A stretch of DNA of 64,000 nt from Chrysomallon squamiferum (Eukaryota; Mollusca; Gastropoda; Neomphalida; Peltospiridae): positions 2,956,443-3,020,442 of the forward strand of contig CM022672.1 of the NCBI GenBank assembly GCA_012295275.1, written 5' to 3'. The notes under the pieces are model-generated. The model ran no database searches and had not been told where the DNA came from. It saw only the letters and a program-made list of their open reading frames with translations. The translations under genes were made by a program, and so were the position numbers. This document shows positions 39,538 through 51,073 of this stretch, one piece after another; the stretch's first letter is position 1, and each line of letters starts with the position of its first letter.

Positions 39538-39541
<4 letters not shown>
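37978..39541. other. Unannotated DNA with poly-A runs
   Basis: Poly-A at about 38267-38284 and 38310-38329 and TTG/CTG units at 38370-38415. A 124-codon plus-strand frame at 38371-38745 begins inside the Leu-coding repeat; its later part is non-repetitive but matches nothing I know. A-rich (AAAAT)n sequence lies at 39360-39410. Confidence 0.4.
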
Positions 39542-39616
<75 letters not shown>

Positions 39617-39620
39617 AGAG
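39542..39620. repeat. (GA)n array
   Basis: About 39 GA units with one GAA interruption near 39612. Confidence 0.97.
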
Positions 39621-41034
39621 AACAATTAATATACAGTTTGTCTTGTCTTTTATTTCGTTATCACATACGTGTATTTTAACTCTGTACATCATACCGGGAA
39701 ATAAGTAACAATTTGAAAGGACTGAATTATGTCATAATGGTTCATTCTGATACCGTTTCCTCTTCATATTTCGTGTAGTTAATTATGTATGCCTAGTTTA
39801 ATTTTGCTAATGCCGAAAATATCAGAATCCATTTATTTTGATAAAATATGTGTTAAAAGAAACGGAAAGATAGCATGAAAATGTGGTTAATAACGAAATA
39901 TTTACAATCACAATACTGATAGCTAATTATCTCTCACTATTCTGGATCGAAAACACCGTTCAATGTGTTTTCCATCAAAATTTAAAAATCGAAGAACTGT
40001 GGAAGCATGATATTATTGTGCTCGTAAGTCGAAAATGTGGTTTAATCACTTAACTGATGTGAAGATTTGTATTTCTCTCTATAAATATTTCTCTTTGCTG
40101 TTACAGAAGTAATGAATTGTCTTTTATGTTATTTTTTGTTAATTTATTTTATTTTATTTTACTTTTATTTTTTATTATTGTTGTTGTTTTTGTTGTGATT
40201 TACTTGCGAAGGGCTTTTTTTATTATTATAGTCGTTGTTATTGGTTTTTGTTTGTTTTGTAAAACGCAAAATAACGAATATATGTTTTATCGACGTATCT
40301 ATCATTTTGAAATTACGACGTAACAGGAATGCCGTAACCGACATTTTCCCTCTCACAAGAAAATCTTACTTACAACCATTAAAATATCCAATCTGGTGGT
40401 TCTCAACGGAATTAGAACATCTAATCGGATTATCGACGATGTATGATTTGAAATAAAGTATAAATATCCTTGCTTACAATGAACATATTTCACTTCCTTC
40501 AATAAAAAAAAAGTCCAAGATCGATAACTCCTGCATTCCTGGTTAATTTACTGTTGGTAGGGGGGGGTATATTACTGAAGAATTAAAGAAACTAGAAACT
40601 TAATCTTAGTTACATATCAAAATATGTACATTTCATGGATACCCAAACTTCAGTGTATAAATAAACGAGAAATGTTGTGGTTTTTTTTAATAATGAAACA
40701 TAATTATACATCCCGACTATTATCAAATTGAGGGCACCGTTAAATAAAACATTTTCTTTCCTTGCTTTTATTTAATTTATATTTATAAACACTATTCTGA
40801 CCTAAACACAGCTTTATTCTTTTTTGTGTTTCATGCATCACAAAATAATGGAGCACAGAATCGTCATAATTATTTTCATTGATCTAACTCTGTATGAAAC
40901 AAATACTAGTACAAACCAAAAGTCTTCCATCCTCGATGCAAATAACATTTCAGATTGCTAATTAAAGGAGAGAATTTGCGGTACATTTGTGATTTTAACT
41001 GACACCGAGGAACGGGTTAGAACTGGAAATAACA
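39621..41034. other. Unannotated AT-rich DNA
   Basis: No supported gene; T-rich and TTG-rich low complexity at 40130-40250 and a G run at 40560-40567. Confidence 0.5.
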
Positions 41035-41108
41035 AAACTGACGTGAGGATTCGTGCTGCCGACAGCCAAAACTTACACGAGCGCTCTAACCACTCGATCT
41101 ACAGCGTG
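41035..41108 (-). repeat. tRNA-like element (SINE head), minus strand
   Basis: On the minus strand TAGATCGAGTGGTTAGAGCG (from 41101) is a clear A box and D-arm, and CACGAATCC ends a B-box-like segment at 41047. The 54-bp span from A-box start to B-box end equals that of a standard tRNA. The T-loop side is altered (GCAGCACGAATCC instead of GGTTCGAATCC), so it is probably a retroposed, inactive copy. A poly-T at 41158-41184 lies on its 5' side. Confidence 0.6.
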
Positions 41109-41153
41109 CATCCTGTCACACATTTGTTATTTCATTCCTAAACATGAAATAAA

Positions 41154-41184
<31 letters not shown>

Positions 41185-41692
41185 ATGAGACGTAAAATAA
41201 AAATCAGTAAAATACTGTAATAAAAATATTAATAATCTGTACTAGTAGTGACAGCGGTATTTCAAATACATCATGTGATAACAGTTATTATAAAAATTAA
41301 ATTTAAAAAAAAAAAAAGAGAGAGAGAGAAAAAGAACAGAAAGGAAGTAAAGACTAAAATACAATAATTTAAATCGAAGAAAGTTAATTGCTCCATATCG
41401 TCTGTTATGTAGGTTACCTTGGAAACACAATAAAGGAAGAGAACAACAACAAAAAAATGAGTATAATTAAGAATTCTATATCAACTACACGCATAATGTT
41501 TATTGAATTTTTATGTTTATTACTAAATCGTATGTTTCGTATCCACTTTAACTACGTTGTAAGAAAACACACGATGATTTCATTAAATCTGTGTATTTAT
41601 ATTTCGTCCATTGGAATAACTAGTTCATCAGTTAAATGTAGAGTTTTATTTTTTTTATTACTTTTATACACGCACACAGTCACAACAGTATA
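41109..41692. other. Unannotated DNA with poly-T
   Basis: Poly-T of about 26 bases at 41158-41184. A 101-codon plus-strand frame at 41388-41693 is non-repetitive at first, ends in the (CA) and TAG repeat and is unsupported. Confidence 0.45.
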
Positions 41693-41813
41693 GCAGTAGT
41701 AATAGTAGTAGTAGTAGTAGTAGTAGTAGTTGTTGTTGTTGTAGTAGTCGTAATAACAGTAGTAGTACAGTAGTAGTAATAGTAGAGTAGTAGTTGTGGT
41801 AGTAGTAGTAGTA

Positions 41814-41844
<31 letters not shown>

Positions 41845-41998
41845 CAGCAGCAGCAGTAGTAGTAGTAGTAACAGCAGCAGTAGTAGTAGTAGTAGTAATG
41901 CTTGGTAGAAGTAGGTAGTAATAGTAGCAGCAGCAGTAGTAGTAATATAGTAATATGCTGTACCAGTATTAGTGTAATAGTAGTAGTTGTTGTTGTTA
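41693..41998. repeat. TAG/CAG/TTG trinucleotide array
   Basis: About 300 bp of TAG units with embedded TTG, CAG and GGT blocks. The Leu/Tyr frames on the minus strand are artefacts. Confidence 0.95.
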
Positions 41999-42528
41999 TA
42001 TATTCAGTGAAAGACAAAGTGAGAGAAACAGAGAAGGAAAGATAGACAGACACACAGCCACACAGACAGAAGGAGAGATTGACAAACAGCCTTAACGTCA
42101 GCATCTTCCGCAACACATTTAAACCATTAATATCCAAGCGATTTTTGTTTATCTTTCTTTTTTTTTCTTTTTTTTTCTTTTCTAGTCGTTCTATTTTTTG
42201 ACACTAAACTGTCATACATTTGTCTCTAACGTGGCGATTGCAGACAACATGTGATAACTAGTAGGAGACAGTTTGAAACTGTCGGCGGCTTTCTCTGATG
42301 GTATTTTCCGGACTGTGTTAAGCGCTTCAATTATGTGCTGACATTTTTTTTTTCCTTCAGTCGTATTCACCGCCGGGTTTCTGCGTATGAAAATGTCGAT
42401 TAGGAAATGATAATAAAGGATGAGAAAGGAAAAAAGAAATAAAATGTTTGACGAGTTAAACAAACAAACAAAAAAACACAATAAAAAACAACAATAATAA
42501 CAACAAAAATATAAATAAAAATAAAAAA

Positions 42529-42529
<1 letters not shown>
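41999..42529. other. Unannotated DNA
   Basis: A purine-rich GAGA/CACA patch at 42005-42070; otherwise nothing. Confidence 0.45.
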
Positions 42530-42564
<35 letters not shown>

Positions 42565-42649
42565 GCTGCTGCTGCTTCTGCTACTACTGCTGCTGCTGCT
42601 ACTACTACTACTACTACTACTTCAGCTGCTGCTACTACTGCTGCTGCTG

Positions 42650-42720
<71 letters not shown>
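42530..42720. repeat. (CTA)n/(CTG)n then (AAT)n array
   Basis: CTA units with several CTG and CTTC blocks at 42530-42680, then (AAT)n to 42720. This is the opposite strand orientation to the TAG arrays at 41.7 and 42.8 kb. Confidence 0.96.
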
Positions 42721-42724
<4 letters not shown>

Positions 42725-42793
42725 CGAAAGAAAGAAAAAAGAAAACGTTATGACGCGTTAACAACGAAATAACGACACATTATAACTGTACTA

Positions 42794-42886
42794 TTAGTGG
42801 CAGTTGTAGTAGTAGTTGTTGTTGTTGTTGTTATTGTTGTTGTTGTTTTAATAATAGTCTTAGTAATAGCGATAGCAGCAGCAGCC

Positions 42887-42928
<42 letters not shown>

Positions 42929-43000
42929 TTTGTTGTTGTTGTTGTTGTTGTTGTTGTAATAGTAGTGGCAACAGTAGAAAATGTAGCCGAAGCAGCAGCA
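42794..43000. repeat. (TAG)n and (TTG)n array
   Basis: TTG units, then a TAG core at about 42888-42928, then TTG units again. Only about 70 bp separate it from the CTA array, so TAG can fold back on CTA as a large imperfect inverted repeat. Confidence 0.95.
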
Positions 43001-43070
43001 GGTGTATTGCTAAAGCAACTCCTAAAAAACTACTACTCTAAATATTATTAATGTTGTCGTTAGTGTACGT

Positions 43071-43119
<49 letters not shown>

Positions 43120-43412
43120 CATCATCATTATTCTCCAAAATAAACTATCATTCTTTCCAATCTTTTCATTAAATAAGTTATCTTTGTAATTACATCTTGA
43201 GATAATCAATTTTACAAAATAGTTTTTTCTTCTGCTTTATACTGGCTTTTTTTTAATTATTTTATTTTATTTTATTTATTTTATTTTATTTTATTTTATT
43301 TAAAATCGGAGGGTAAAATTTTTTGGTAGTGGGCGGAGGTTCACGAAACGTATGAAACGACGACGAGTCTATTTCGGTTGTTCTCGGAATTGTCTTCGTG
43401 CCTCTTTTCACA
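43001..43412. other. (TTA)n/(TCA)n run, then possible 5' UTR
   Basis: (TTA)n at 43072-43119 with a short (ATC)n end and (TTTTA)n near 43258-43302. From 43322 to 43412 the DNA becomes base-balanced with several CpG, unlike its flanks, and leads into the candidate exon at 43413. Confidence 0.5.
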
Positions 43413-43437
43413 ATGTTTTCTACACAACTAGTCAACG
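43413..43437 (+). CDS. Candidate 25-nt first coding exon
   Basis: ATG in a CACAATGTT context (A at -3) encodes MFSTQLVN plus one base and ends at CAACG|GTAAGTT. The preceding 90 bp are G/C- and CpG-richer than the neighbourhood, as a 5' UTR might be. The coding part is too short to identify, and no partner exon is recognised. Confidence 0.22.
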
Positions 43438-43625
43438 GTAAGTTAATTCAATTCAGTGCTCGTCTCAAAAAAGACTCAGTTCGCTGCGACATTTTGATCC
43501 CCGTCTCACAAGACCACTTAGCGTGTTATGATTTTCATATTTGCACAATAAAAAAAAATAAGAGAAATCTACGCTTAGTTACCATAGTTATTTGGTTCCG
43601 TTCAACGAAATATTGAAAAAATATA

Positions 43626-43656
<31 letters not shown>

Positions 43657-43993
43657 ACTCTTTCAAAAAAGTAAAAGAAATATAAACAAATTTATATTGA
43701 TTTTTGTGCTCGTGGAAAATATTGAGTTAAAAATTCATGATACTATCACGGAACTACTTTTAAATTGATTTTGCTAACCTTTCAAGATTCAGCTACAAAA
43801 CATTTTAAATAATTTTTTTTAAAAGGAGGAATCGTTAAGTTTGCATTCTGTAATACAAATATAGAAGCAGTATGTTATTTAAATCAAATTTTTATTTCTA
43901 CGGTTTGCTAATAACTATGATTTCACTTGTTTTGGAAAAATATAAAGATAATAATAAGAAAAAGAAGAAGATGAAGAATTGTTATTATTGTTG

Positions 43994-43997
<4 letters not shown>
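43438..43997. other. Unannotated AT-rich DNA
   Basis: A poly-T run at about 43631-43656; no gene seen. Confidence 0.5.

Positions 43998-44063
<66 letters not shown>
43998..44063. repeat. (TTA)n array
   Basis: About 22 ATT units, preceded by TTG units. Poly-Tyr or poly-Ile frames over it are artefacts. Confidence 0.97.
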
Positions 44064-44880
<817 letters not shown>

Positions 44881-45506
44881 CACAGACACGTACACGCATA
44901 CCCAGACACACACACATACAAATATCTGCAAAAATAGAGGCACAGACGTCGGGTACACAGAAAATGTTGAGAACACCGTGACACAAGCATCTCCATTAAC
45001 CGCCCCGACGCATTTTTCCAAGACCTCTTAAACACTTTAGTGAAGATGTTTTTTTTAATTCATCCGTGAATGCACATTTCATCAGCAGTGAAAACAAGGT
45101 TAAGGGAAAGAAAATGATTGGTAAAGATATTTGGTGACAAAATGTCGATATCGCCCCCGTCTTTTTAACAAAACGTAATTTCAGAAAAAGTGGCCTTTCA
45201 TGACTTTTGGATGGTCGTTTAACTTCGATTTCGTTTTATATTTGAATTCCAGGCAGAGCCTAAGAACGAAAGAAGAAGAAGAGAAAGAAGAAGAAGAAAG
45301 AGACTGAGAGGGAAGGAGAAGGACAATATAAAACTATTAATTAAGCCTGGAAAATCTGGAACAGAGAAAAAGAGGAGAGTCAGGTAAAAGAATTAAGTGT
45401 AACGTGTCAGTGGTTGATGGATCGTGAAAAGGTAACGGCGACATTGTTAAATATAAAAATAATGAAATACGAACAAGTAAAAGGTCGAGTAGAGATCTGG
45501 ATGACA
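44881..45506. other. Unannotated DNA, purine-rich toward the end
   Basis: An A/G-rich strand asymmetry (GAAGAAG, GAGAGG words) begins at about 45265 and continues to about 45680. No gene identified. Confidence 0.5.
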
Positions 45507-45571
45507 AGACAGGAAGGTAAGGAATGGAGGAGAAGACAGGAAGGTAAGGAATGGAGGAGAAGACAGGAAGG
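45507..45571. repeat. 27-bp tandem repeat, about 2.4 copies
   Basis: AGACAGGAAGGTAAGGAATG plus seven bases recurs at 45507, 45534 and 45561. The unit contains a GGAAG|GTAAGG word that mimics a splice donor in each copy. Confidence 0.92.
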
Positions 45572-46060
45572 GAAAAAATTGACGGATTAAAATTAGGGAG
45601 AGAAAGAGCGAACGAAAAGAAAGGAATGGTAGATGATAAAACAGAAAGAAAGGGACATGTTGATACTTGCAAGAAAAAGAAAGAACATTGGTTTTATCGA
45701 TTGTGTTACACGCTAACTAATTATTTTCATTACTAATTTACCGGTAACACCTTCATGATTATACGTAGAATACTCTTTAAATAGTTATTAACATGTTACA
45801 TTTAGTTCACTTAAAACAAAGTAAAGTTCACTGTGTTAGCTCTACGAAGGTTCTTAGGTCATATTACAGTAGAGCTCTAGAAAAGGAAAGGAATAAGTTC
45901 ACATAAGCCAAACGTTTGTTTCAGCTGTAACGATCTAAGATTAATTTAAAGTGCTTATCACCAATATGGTCTAATCCACACAAATATCAATGATACTGGT
46001 ATTGATACATTCAGTGTTGAAGTTATTAAAATGTATGTGTATATATGTGTGATGATAATG

Positions 46061-46095
<35 letters not shown>

Positions 46096-46204
46096 CATAA
46101 TCATAATCATAATAATAATTTCCTCGTATCAGTTAATAACAACAACAAAAAACAATAACAGTAATAAAGCATAGAAAATCATTTGTCTACCACCATAATT
46201 AATG
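45572..46204. other. Unannotated DNA with (AAT)n
   Basis: (AAT)n and TCATAA units at 46054-46120. No gene seen. Confidence 0.5.
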
Positions 46205-46318
46205 TCATGATCTTTTTCGCATCTGACTGCTGAGGCAGTTCGCAGTCTTGTCATCTGACATTTTATCTGTCTGTGGCTTGTGTACTCTCTTAACGCTTCT
46301 GTTGAAAGAATATGCCAT
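46205..46318 (-). other. 37-residue ORF with strong start context
   Basis: The minus-strand GAAAATGGCA (A at -3, G at +4) starts a frame reading MAYSFNRSVKRVHKPQTDKM and then SDDKTANCLSSQMRKRS, ending in TGA. Composition is basic and non-repetitive, within a base-balanced patch (46205-46530). It may be a small protein, the start of a longer gene if a donor is used, or chance. No family recognised. Confidence 0.2.
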
Positions 46319-47684
46319 TTTCAATTATACAGCTGTCTCCTTTAGTCTCCAGATTTATGGACTTTACGTATATTAGGTACCATCTTGGCTGACCATTACT
46401 GAGAGCACAAAAGCCAAGACTTCATCACCCAGAATGTCTTCAGGACATATCCTTAGAAAGTAATTCACAGACTTCCGAGACGACGTTTGTCCTGGAGATG
46501 AGAGGGGCAACGTCAAAGAAAGACGACGTCAACAACAGCGATTAAAAAAAGTAGGTGGTTAACGCTGCCTAAGGATAACTCGAATTTTTTAATTAGCAAT
46601 TAAATGAACGTTTTCCCCAAGTTCAAAGTGTTTAATAATAAATAATAATAACACTAAGATAATAAAGAGAATTATTTATACGTTCCAGTGATGGTTGTTT
46701 TGTGGTGACGTGCTTAAAGATCGGTGTAAATTATACAGGTTGTTTTCATGTTTATATATGAATACATTATACGATGTTTCTTTCGTCTGAATAATCAGTT
46801 AAATTAACCCACGTCGCGCCGTTTTCAAAGAACATCGCATCTTAGCTTCGTGTAAAAACAAATTATCGCTAACAACGTAACTGCGACGTCTATGACTGTC
46901 ATCCTAACTGGTGAAGAATTCAGTCTGTTACTGAGCAGAATATGTATTTATTTTTCTAACCTGTACTCAGATCATTCAGTATTCATTATTTGCGAAGCAT
47001 AAATTTTAGGTCTTTTTTTTTTTTTATGTATGTTCTATGAAACAGTTTTTTTAACCGTTTCTTTGTGATATGCTATTATGTAGAAAGTTTGTCTGAAATA
47101 ATTTTAGAATATTTTATGAGGTAATTTATCATGTCTGTCGAATTATTGTTTCGTGGTGGGGTTCATACGTGTCTGCATATGTGTGTATGTGTGTGTGCGT
47201 GTGTGTGTGCATTTAATAATCGTTTAAAGAATGAATTTTTCATGCTGTTTCTTACATTTAGAAGGATCATATGTCTTGTTTTCCACTTATAACTGCGACT
47301 GTCACTTATATTTATTTTTGTTTATTCATTTAATTTGTTGTTATTGATTTTAGGCGAACTGAGTACAGATAAAAATGGGAGGGCATCTAGTTCCAAAACA
47401 ATAATTATTCACACCGATATTTTATTATTTGCCTTTATTAAGTTGAACTAACTGGAACAGCATCATTTTCACGTTTCATCAGAACCTCTAAGTTTGAGAA
47501 CAAATCAGACACTGGCGTCACGTGCTGAGAAAAAGGGAGACAAAAAAAAAAAAAATAATAATGTGAAGACAAAAGCATCGAACCGCAAACGAAAATGATG
47601 CATAAACTCCCTTTCATGTTTTCATAACGTTATATTTTTCAAAACGCTGCTAATTCGCATAACGCTTAACAAATGTCTTTCAGG
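46319..47684. other. Unannotated DNA
   Basis: A short (GT)n run at 47179-47211. The 46319-46530 part is base-balanced but shows no exon pattern. Confidence 0.45.
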
Positions 47685-47760
47685 TGCGTAACATCATAAT
47701 CAGATGCAGGAACTAATCCTAATTTAACCGGGTAAAGCGTTACACCATCGTACCATTCAC
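47685..47760 (-). repeat. Weak tRNA-like segment
   Basis: TGGTACGATGG on the minus strand (47755-47745) fits an A box at 10 of 11 bases, but the expected B box (GATTAGTTCCT) matches poorly. Probably too decayed or fortuitous. Confidence 0.2.
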
Positions 47761-48106
47761 TCCTCACAGCAGAACCTCCGAATCAACAAGACACGGATAA
47801 AGGACTTCAGGGCTGAATAGATAAAACATATTCAAGAAATGTGAGTGCACGACAGACCTGCTTCTAACACTGAGACGGACGCAGGAACTTCACAAATTGG
47901 TTGATTGATCGATGACTTGTATGTGAGGTTAAGCTCTTATATAGCTTCACAATGCCATCTAGACCAATGCTAAAGCAATATCCGGTAGAACCCGAGGCGA
48001 GGCAAAAAAGGAAGGCGATAGCTAATTGAAGCATGCCATTTGAACGTGATTGTATGACGTTCTGTGAATTTCGTTTCAGAGATCGACAAAAAAAAAAAAT
48101 GTTTAT
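47761..48106. other. Unannotated DNA
   Basis: Base-balanced but without a supported frame or splice pair. Confidence 0.4.
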
Positions 48107-48369
48107 ATATTTTGCTGAATTTAGTTCTTGCTTAACAGTACGAACATAATGGAATCTTTCTTTCTTTTTATTTTTGATTTTATTTTTTTTTTTTTTATTT
48201 TTTTTATTTTTATTTTTATTTTTTTTATTTTTATTTTATATTATTATTATTAATATTTTTTTTTTTTTTATTTCATATTATTATTTTTTTGTTGTTGTTG
48301 TTAATGAATATTTTGCTGAATTTAGTTTTTGCTTAACGGTGCGAGGATAACGGTATCTCTCTTTCTTTT
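48107..48369. repeat. 62-bp direct repeats flanking a T-rich core
   Basis: ATATTTTGCTGAATTTAGTT at 48107 recurs at 48308, and the two arms (48107-48168, 48308-48369) align over 62 bp at about 85%. Between them lies about 140 bp of (ATTTT)n and T-rich DNA. The layout could come from tandem duplication with later expansion of the T-rich part. Confidence 0.8.
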
Positions 48370-49030
48370 GTCGTGAATGAATGAAATAAAACTGGATATA
48401 AATCCAGTTTACTTGTTGTATAAAATACGTATTGTTTTTGATCAGTCATGGTATTTTTGAAACCCAGCAGGGTATAAAAAAAAGGAAATAACTAATTTAG
48501 CTCTGTCTATAGATAATAATGCATTCTTTGTTCGTGAATGTATGGACATAAAACAGCTCACGATGTCAGATTTAAAAAAAAAAAAAAAGTGACAATAAAA
48601 AAAACAAAATGACACAGCTTCTTTAGGTTGATGACAGAGATAAATACGAAAATAACTTGAACAATCTCCTCCGTGTTCGATGTGGTTCTTCCTTTACTGA
48701 TAGATAAACGAAACAAAAATAAAACTGCCTTTAAGTCTAACGCGCGTAAATAAATATGTGTTATAAGTTACTAGTAAACATTCTAAGTCTGGTAATAACG
48801 ATACAGTTGTATAACTACGTTAATCTGTTTGTCGATCAGTTTTTCGATATCCGTGTTCAGATTGGCATTCGGAGAAGACATACATTTTTAATTATTTAAT
48901 GGTAATTCAATAACGCTTATCTATTGGTAAAATATTAAGAACATAAAAAAAAAATAATAATAATAAAAAAAAAAAAAAAAAAAAGATGATGACATTTTAG
49001 TGCTTAAGATAAATTTAATTTTATATGAAC
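48370..49030. other. Unannotated DNA with poly-A runs
   Basis: Poly-A at about 48573-48587 and 48967-48984. No gene seen. Confidence 0.5.
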
Positions 49031-49039
49031 ACACACTCA

Positions 49040-49089
<50 letters not shown>

Positions 49090-49090
49090 G
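49031..49090. repeat. (CA)n microsatellite
   Basis: About 25 CA units after two ACTC variants. Confidence 0.95.
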
Positions 49091-49288
49091 ACATTCAGTT
49101 TATCTTAAACATCACTTATATATAGATACTTAAAGCATAATACCGATACTTTAGATGAATGGTGATATAAATGATTTGTTGAGAGCCTGTTTGTTTGTGT
49201 AATTACAACTGATCTCAGTACTGTGGGCCAGCCAGTTTTATGGTTATGACATCTGAGTGGATTAATGATTATAAAACAAACACACAAA

Positions 49289-49319
<31 letters not shown>

Positions 49320-49523
49320 TACATACATATACATACATCCATATATATATAAATGTTTTGTATTACAAACATTATTCATTTGTATTACACACATACATAC
49401 GTACGTACGTACATACAGAGGTACACACTAACGTACATACACGAACGTACAAACATGGTAACAGAAACTGAATACAAAAGATGCATAAGATTATAGGTTC
49501 TTGCATACGTCCTTGCGAAAGTA

Positions 49524-49570
<47 letters not shown>
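49091..49570. repeat. CA, TACATA and TA repeat cluster
   Basis: (CA)n at 49290-49316, degenerate CATACA/TACGTA units to 49450 and (TA)n at about 49529-49568. Frames on both strands across it are artefacts. Confidence 0.8.
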
Positions 49571-49574
<4 letters not shown>

Positions 49575-49932
49575 CATTCAAATCAAATAATGTATATGTA
49601 CAGACATACGTACTGACGTTTTTAAGCATAGTGCGTAATGAAATACATTATATCCAGATTTTTATTTAATTAGTTCATATTTAATAATAATAACAATAAT
49701 AATAATATATATAAATGTACTGAAAAGATGGGAATAAAAATTAAGCTAACGAAGCTAATAATTTTTATTCTCTTACAAGGCTCCGTTAGTGTATACTTAG
49801 ATTTCCTCTTAAAATAAGCAGTAACTGATAACAAGGAGTAACTGATACTGTTTATAAATACAGGCTACCTTGATTAAGTATATCTTGTTGTTCTGAGTGT
49901 ACATCAAGGTGACTGCGAAAGTAGGTTTGATT
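49571..49932. other. Unannotated AT-rich DNA
   Basis: Small (AAT) run near 49685-49707; nothing else. Confidence 0.5.
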
Positions 49933-50046
49933 TTGTGTGTGCGTGTATGTGTGCGGGCGTGCGTGTATGTGTGCGGGCGTGCGTATGTTTGTGTGTGTGC
50001 ATGTGTGTGTGTGTGCGTGTGTGCGCGTGCGTGTTTGTGTGTGTGC
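49933..50046. repeat. GT/GC alternating array with 20-bp units
   Basis: GCGTGTATGTGTGCGGGCGT occurs twice at 49941-49980 and a third time in part, followed by GT/GC alternation to 50046. It is mostly alternating purine-pyrimidine and is the most CpG-dense simple repeat here. Confidence 0.9.
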
Positions 50047-50128
50047 GAGGCATGAATTGACATATTATTGAATAATGTATGTGTCAGTACGGGTTTCTGG
50101 AATTTTATAAGACTATGGTGATTGTAGA

Positions 50129-50176
50129 ACTATGCATATATATTTGTTTGCGACTATGCATATATATTTGTTTGCG
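50129..50176. repeat. Perfect 24-bp tandem duplication
   Basis: ACTATGCATATATATTTGTT plus TGCG occurs at 50129 and 50153 without differences. Confidence 0.97.
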
Positions 50177-50524
50177 AATACATGTACAAATGCAAGTACG
50201 TACTTTCTCGTAAACACCTACGTAGAATACGCCTTCTTTTTTTCCTGTTTCTTTCTTTCCCTTTTCCTGTTTTTCTCCTTAATCAAATGCAACCAAATAA
50301 GAGCCACTTGAAATCAAGTGAATTTATCCAAATCCAGTTGCAGATAACTGTTTGATGATCTCCGTCAGACAACCGCTTCGTTTCTGCCTCGTCAACCCCA
50401 GTCACTTGGCGTTTAAATCTGGATCAAGCATTCAAAGCAACGTTTAGCAAATAAACAATCTGATCTTCGTGTGGACTGTCACAGCGATACCCATGCATCT
50501 CTGATCATTTCAAGCACTGATGCG
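50177..50524. other. Unannotated DNA
   Basis: Base-balanced after 50330, but no supported exon. Confidence 0.4.
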
Positions 50525-50731
50525 TTATTTCAGGAAACGGTCTCTTTTGAAACAAGCTTTCGTGATTCGGTGAACTTCACGGACCTGATGGATATTTCCG
50601 TACATGAATAGCGCACGCGTTTCATCCGTCAATAACGGTTGTTTCTCAAAATGACGTCCATTCAGGGGTGTCATTCGTTTGTCTCTCGCAGAATATCTCG
50701 GGAATAATAGATAAAGATTTGATATCAACAT
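50525..50731 (-). other. 68-codon minus-strand frame, unknown
   Basis: The frame ends at a stop at 50525 and includes ARDKRMTPLNGRHFEKQPLL. It is charged and non-repetitive, in CpG-containing DNA. ATCTATTATTCCCGAG near 50700 could serve as an acceptor, making this a terminal exon encoding a basic C-terminus. No family match; the first codons have no proper ATG context. Confidence 0.2.
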
Positions 50732-50909
50732 CAGTTGTAGGGTTCAATGCATCTGTCTGAAAATACGGCCTTGTCAGGCCACTAACCTCAGTCTTTGTTA
50801 TCCAGAAGACATCTCTTTGCTATGTTAACTATAATTTTTTATTTTTTATTAGAAACAACTGAAGTAAGATCGGAAATAAGCCAATACGCTTCAGTTTGCT
50901 TCTGTGATT
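50732..50909. other. Unannotated DNA
   Basis: Nothing recognised. Confidence 0.4.
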
Positions 50910-51073
50910 CATGAATACTTCAAAACACACTGTTTTAAAATAAATAAAAACATGAATACTTCAAAACACACTGTTTTAAAATAAATAAAAACATGAATAC
51001 TTCAAAACACACTGTTTTAAAATAAATAAAAACATGAATACTTCAAAACACACTGTGTCAATACAAATAAAAA
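50910..51073. repeat. 41-bp minisatellite, 4 copies
   Basis: CATGAATACTTCAAAACACA plus 21 bases starts at 50910, 50951, 50992 and 51033. The first three units are identical as read. The fourth has a diverged 3' half (GTGTCAATAC for GTTTTAAAAT). Confidence 0.97.

Noticed and set aside
41664-42137. 157-codon Tyr/Leu-rich minus-strand frame
   Set aside because: It translates the TAG/CAG array; trinucleotide periodicity keeps it open.
45507-45571. Repeated GGAAG|GTAAGG words as alternative splice donors
   Set aside because: They are part of a 27-bp tandem unit in purine-rich DNA with no exon beside them.
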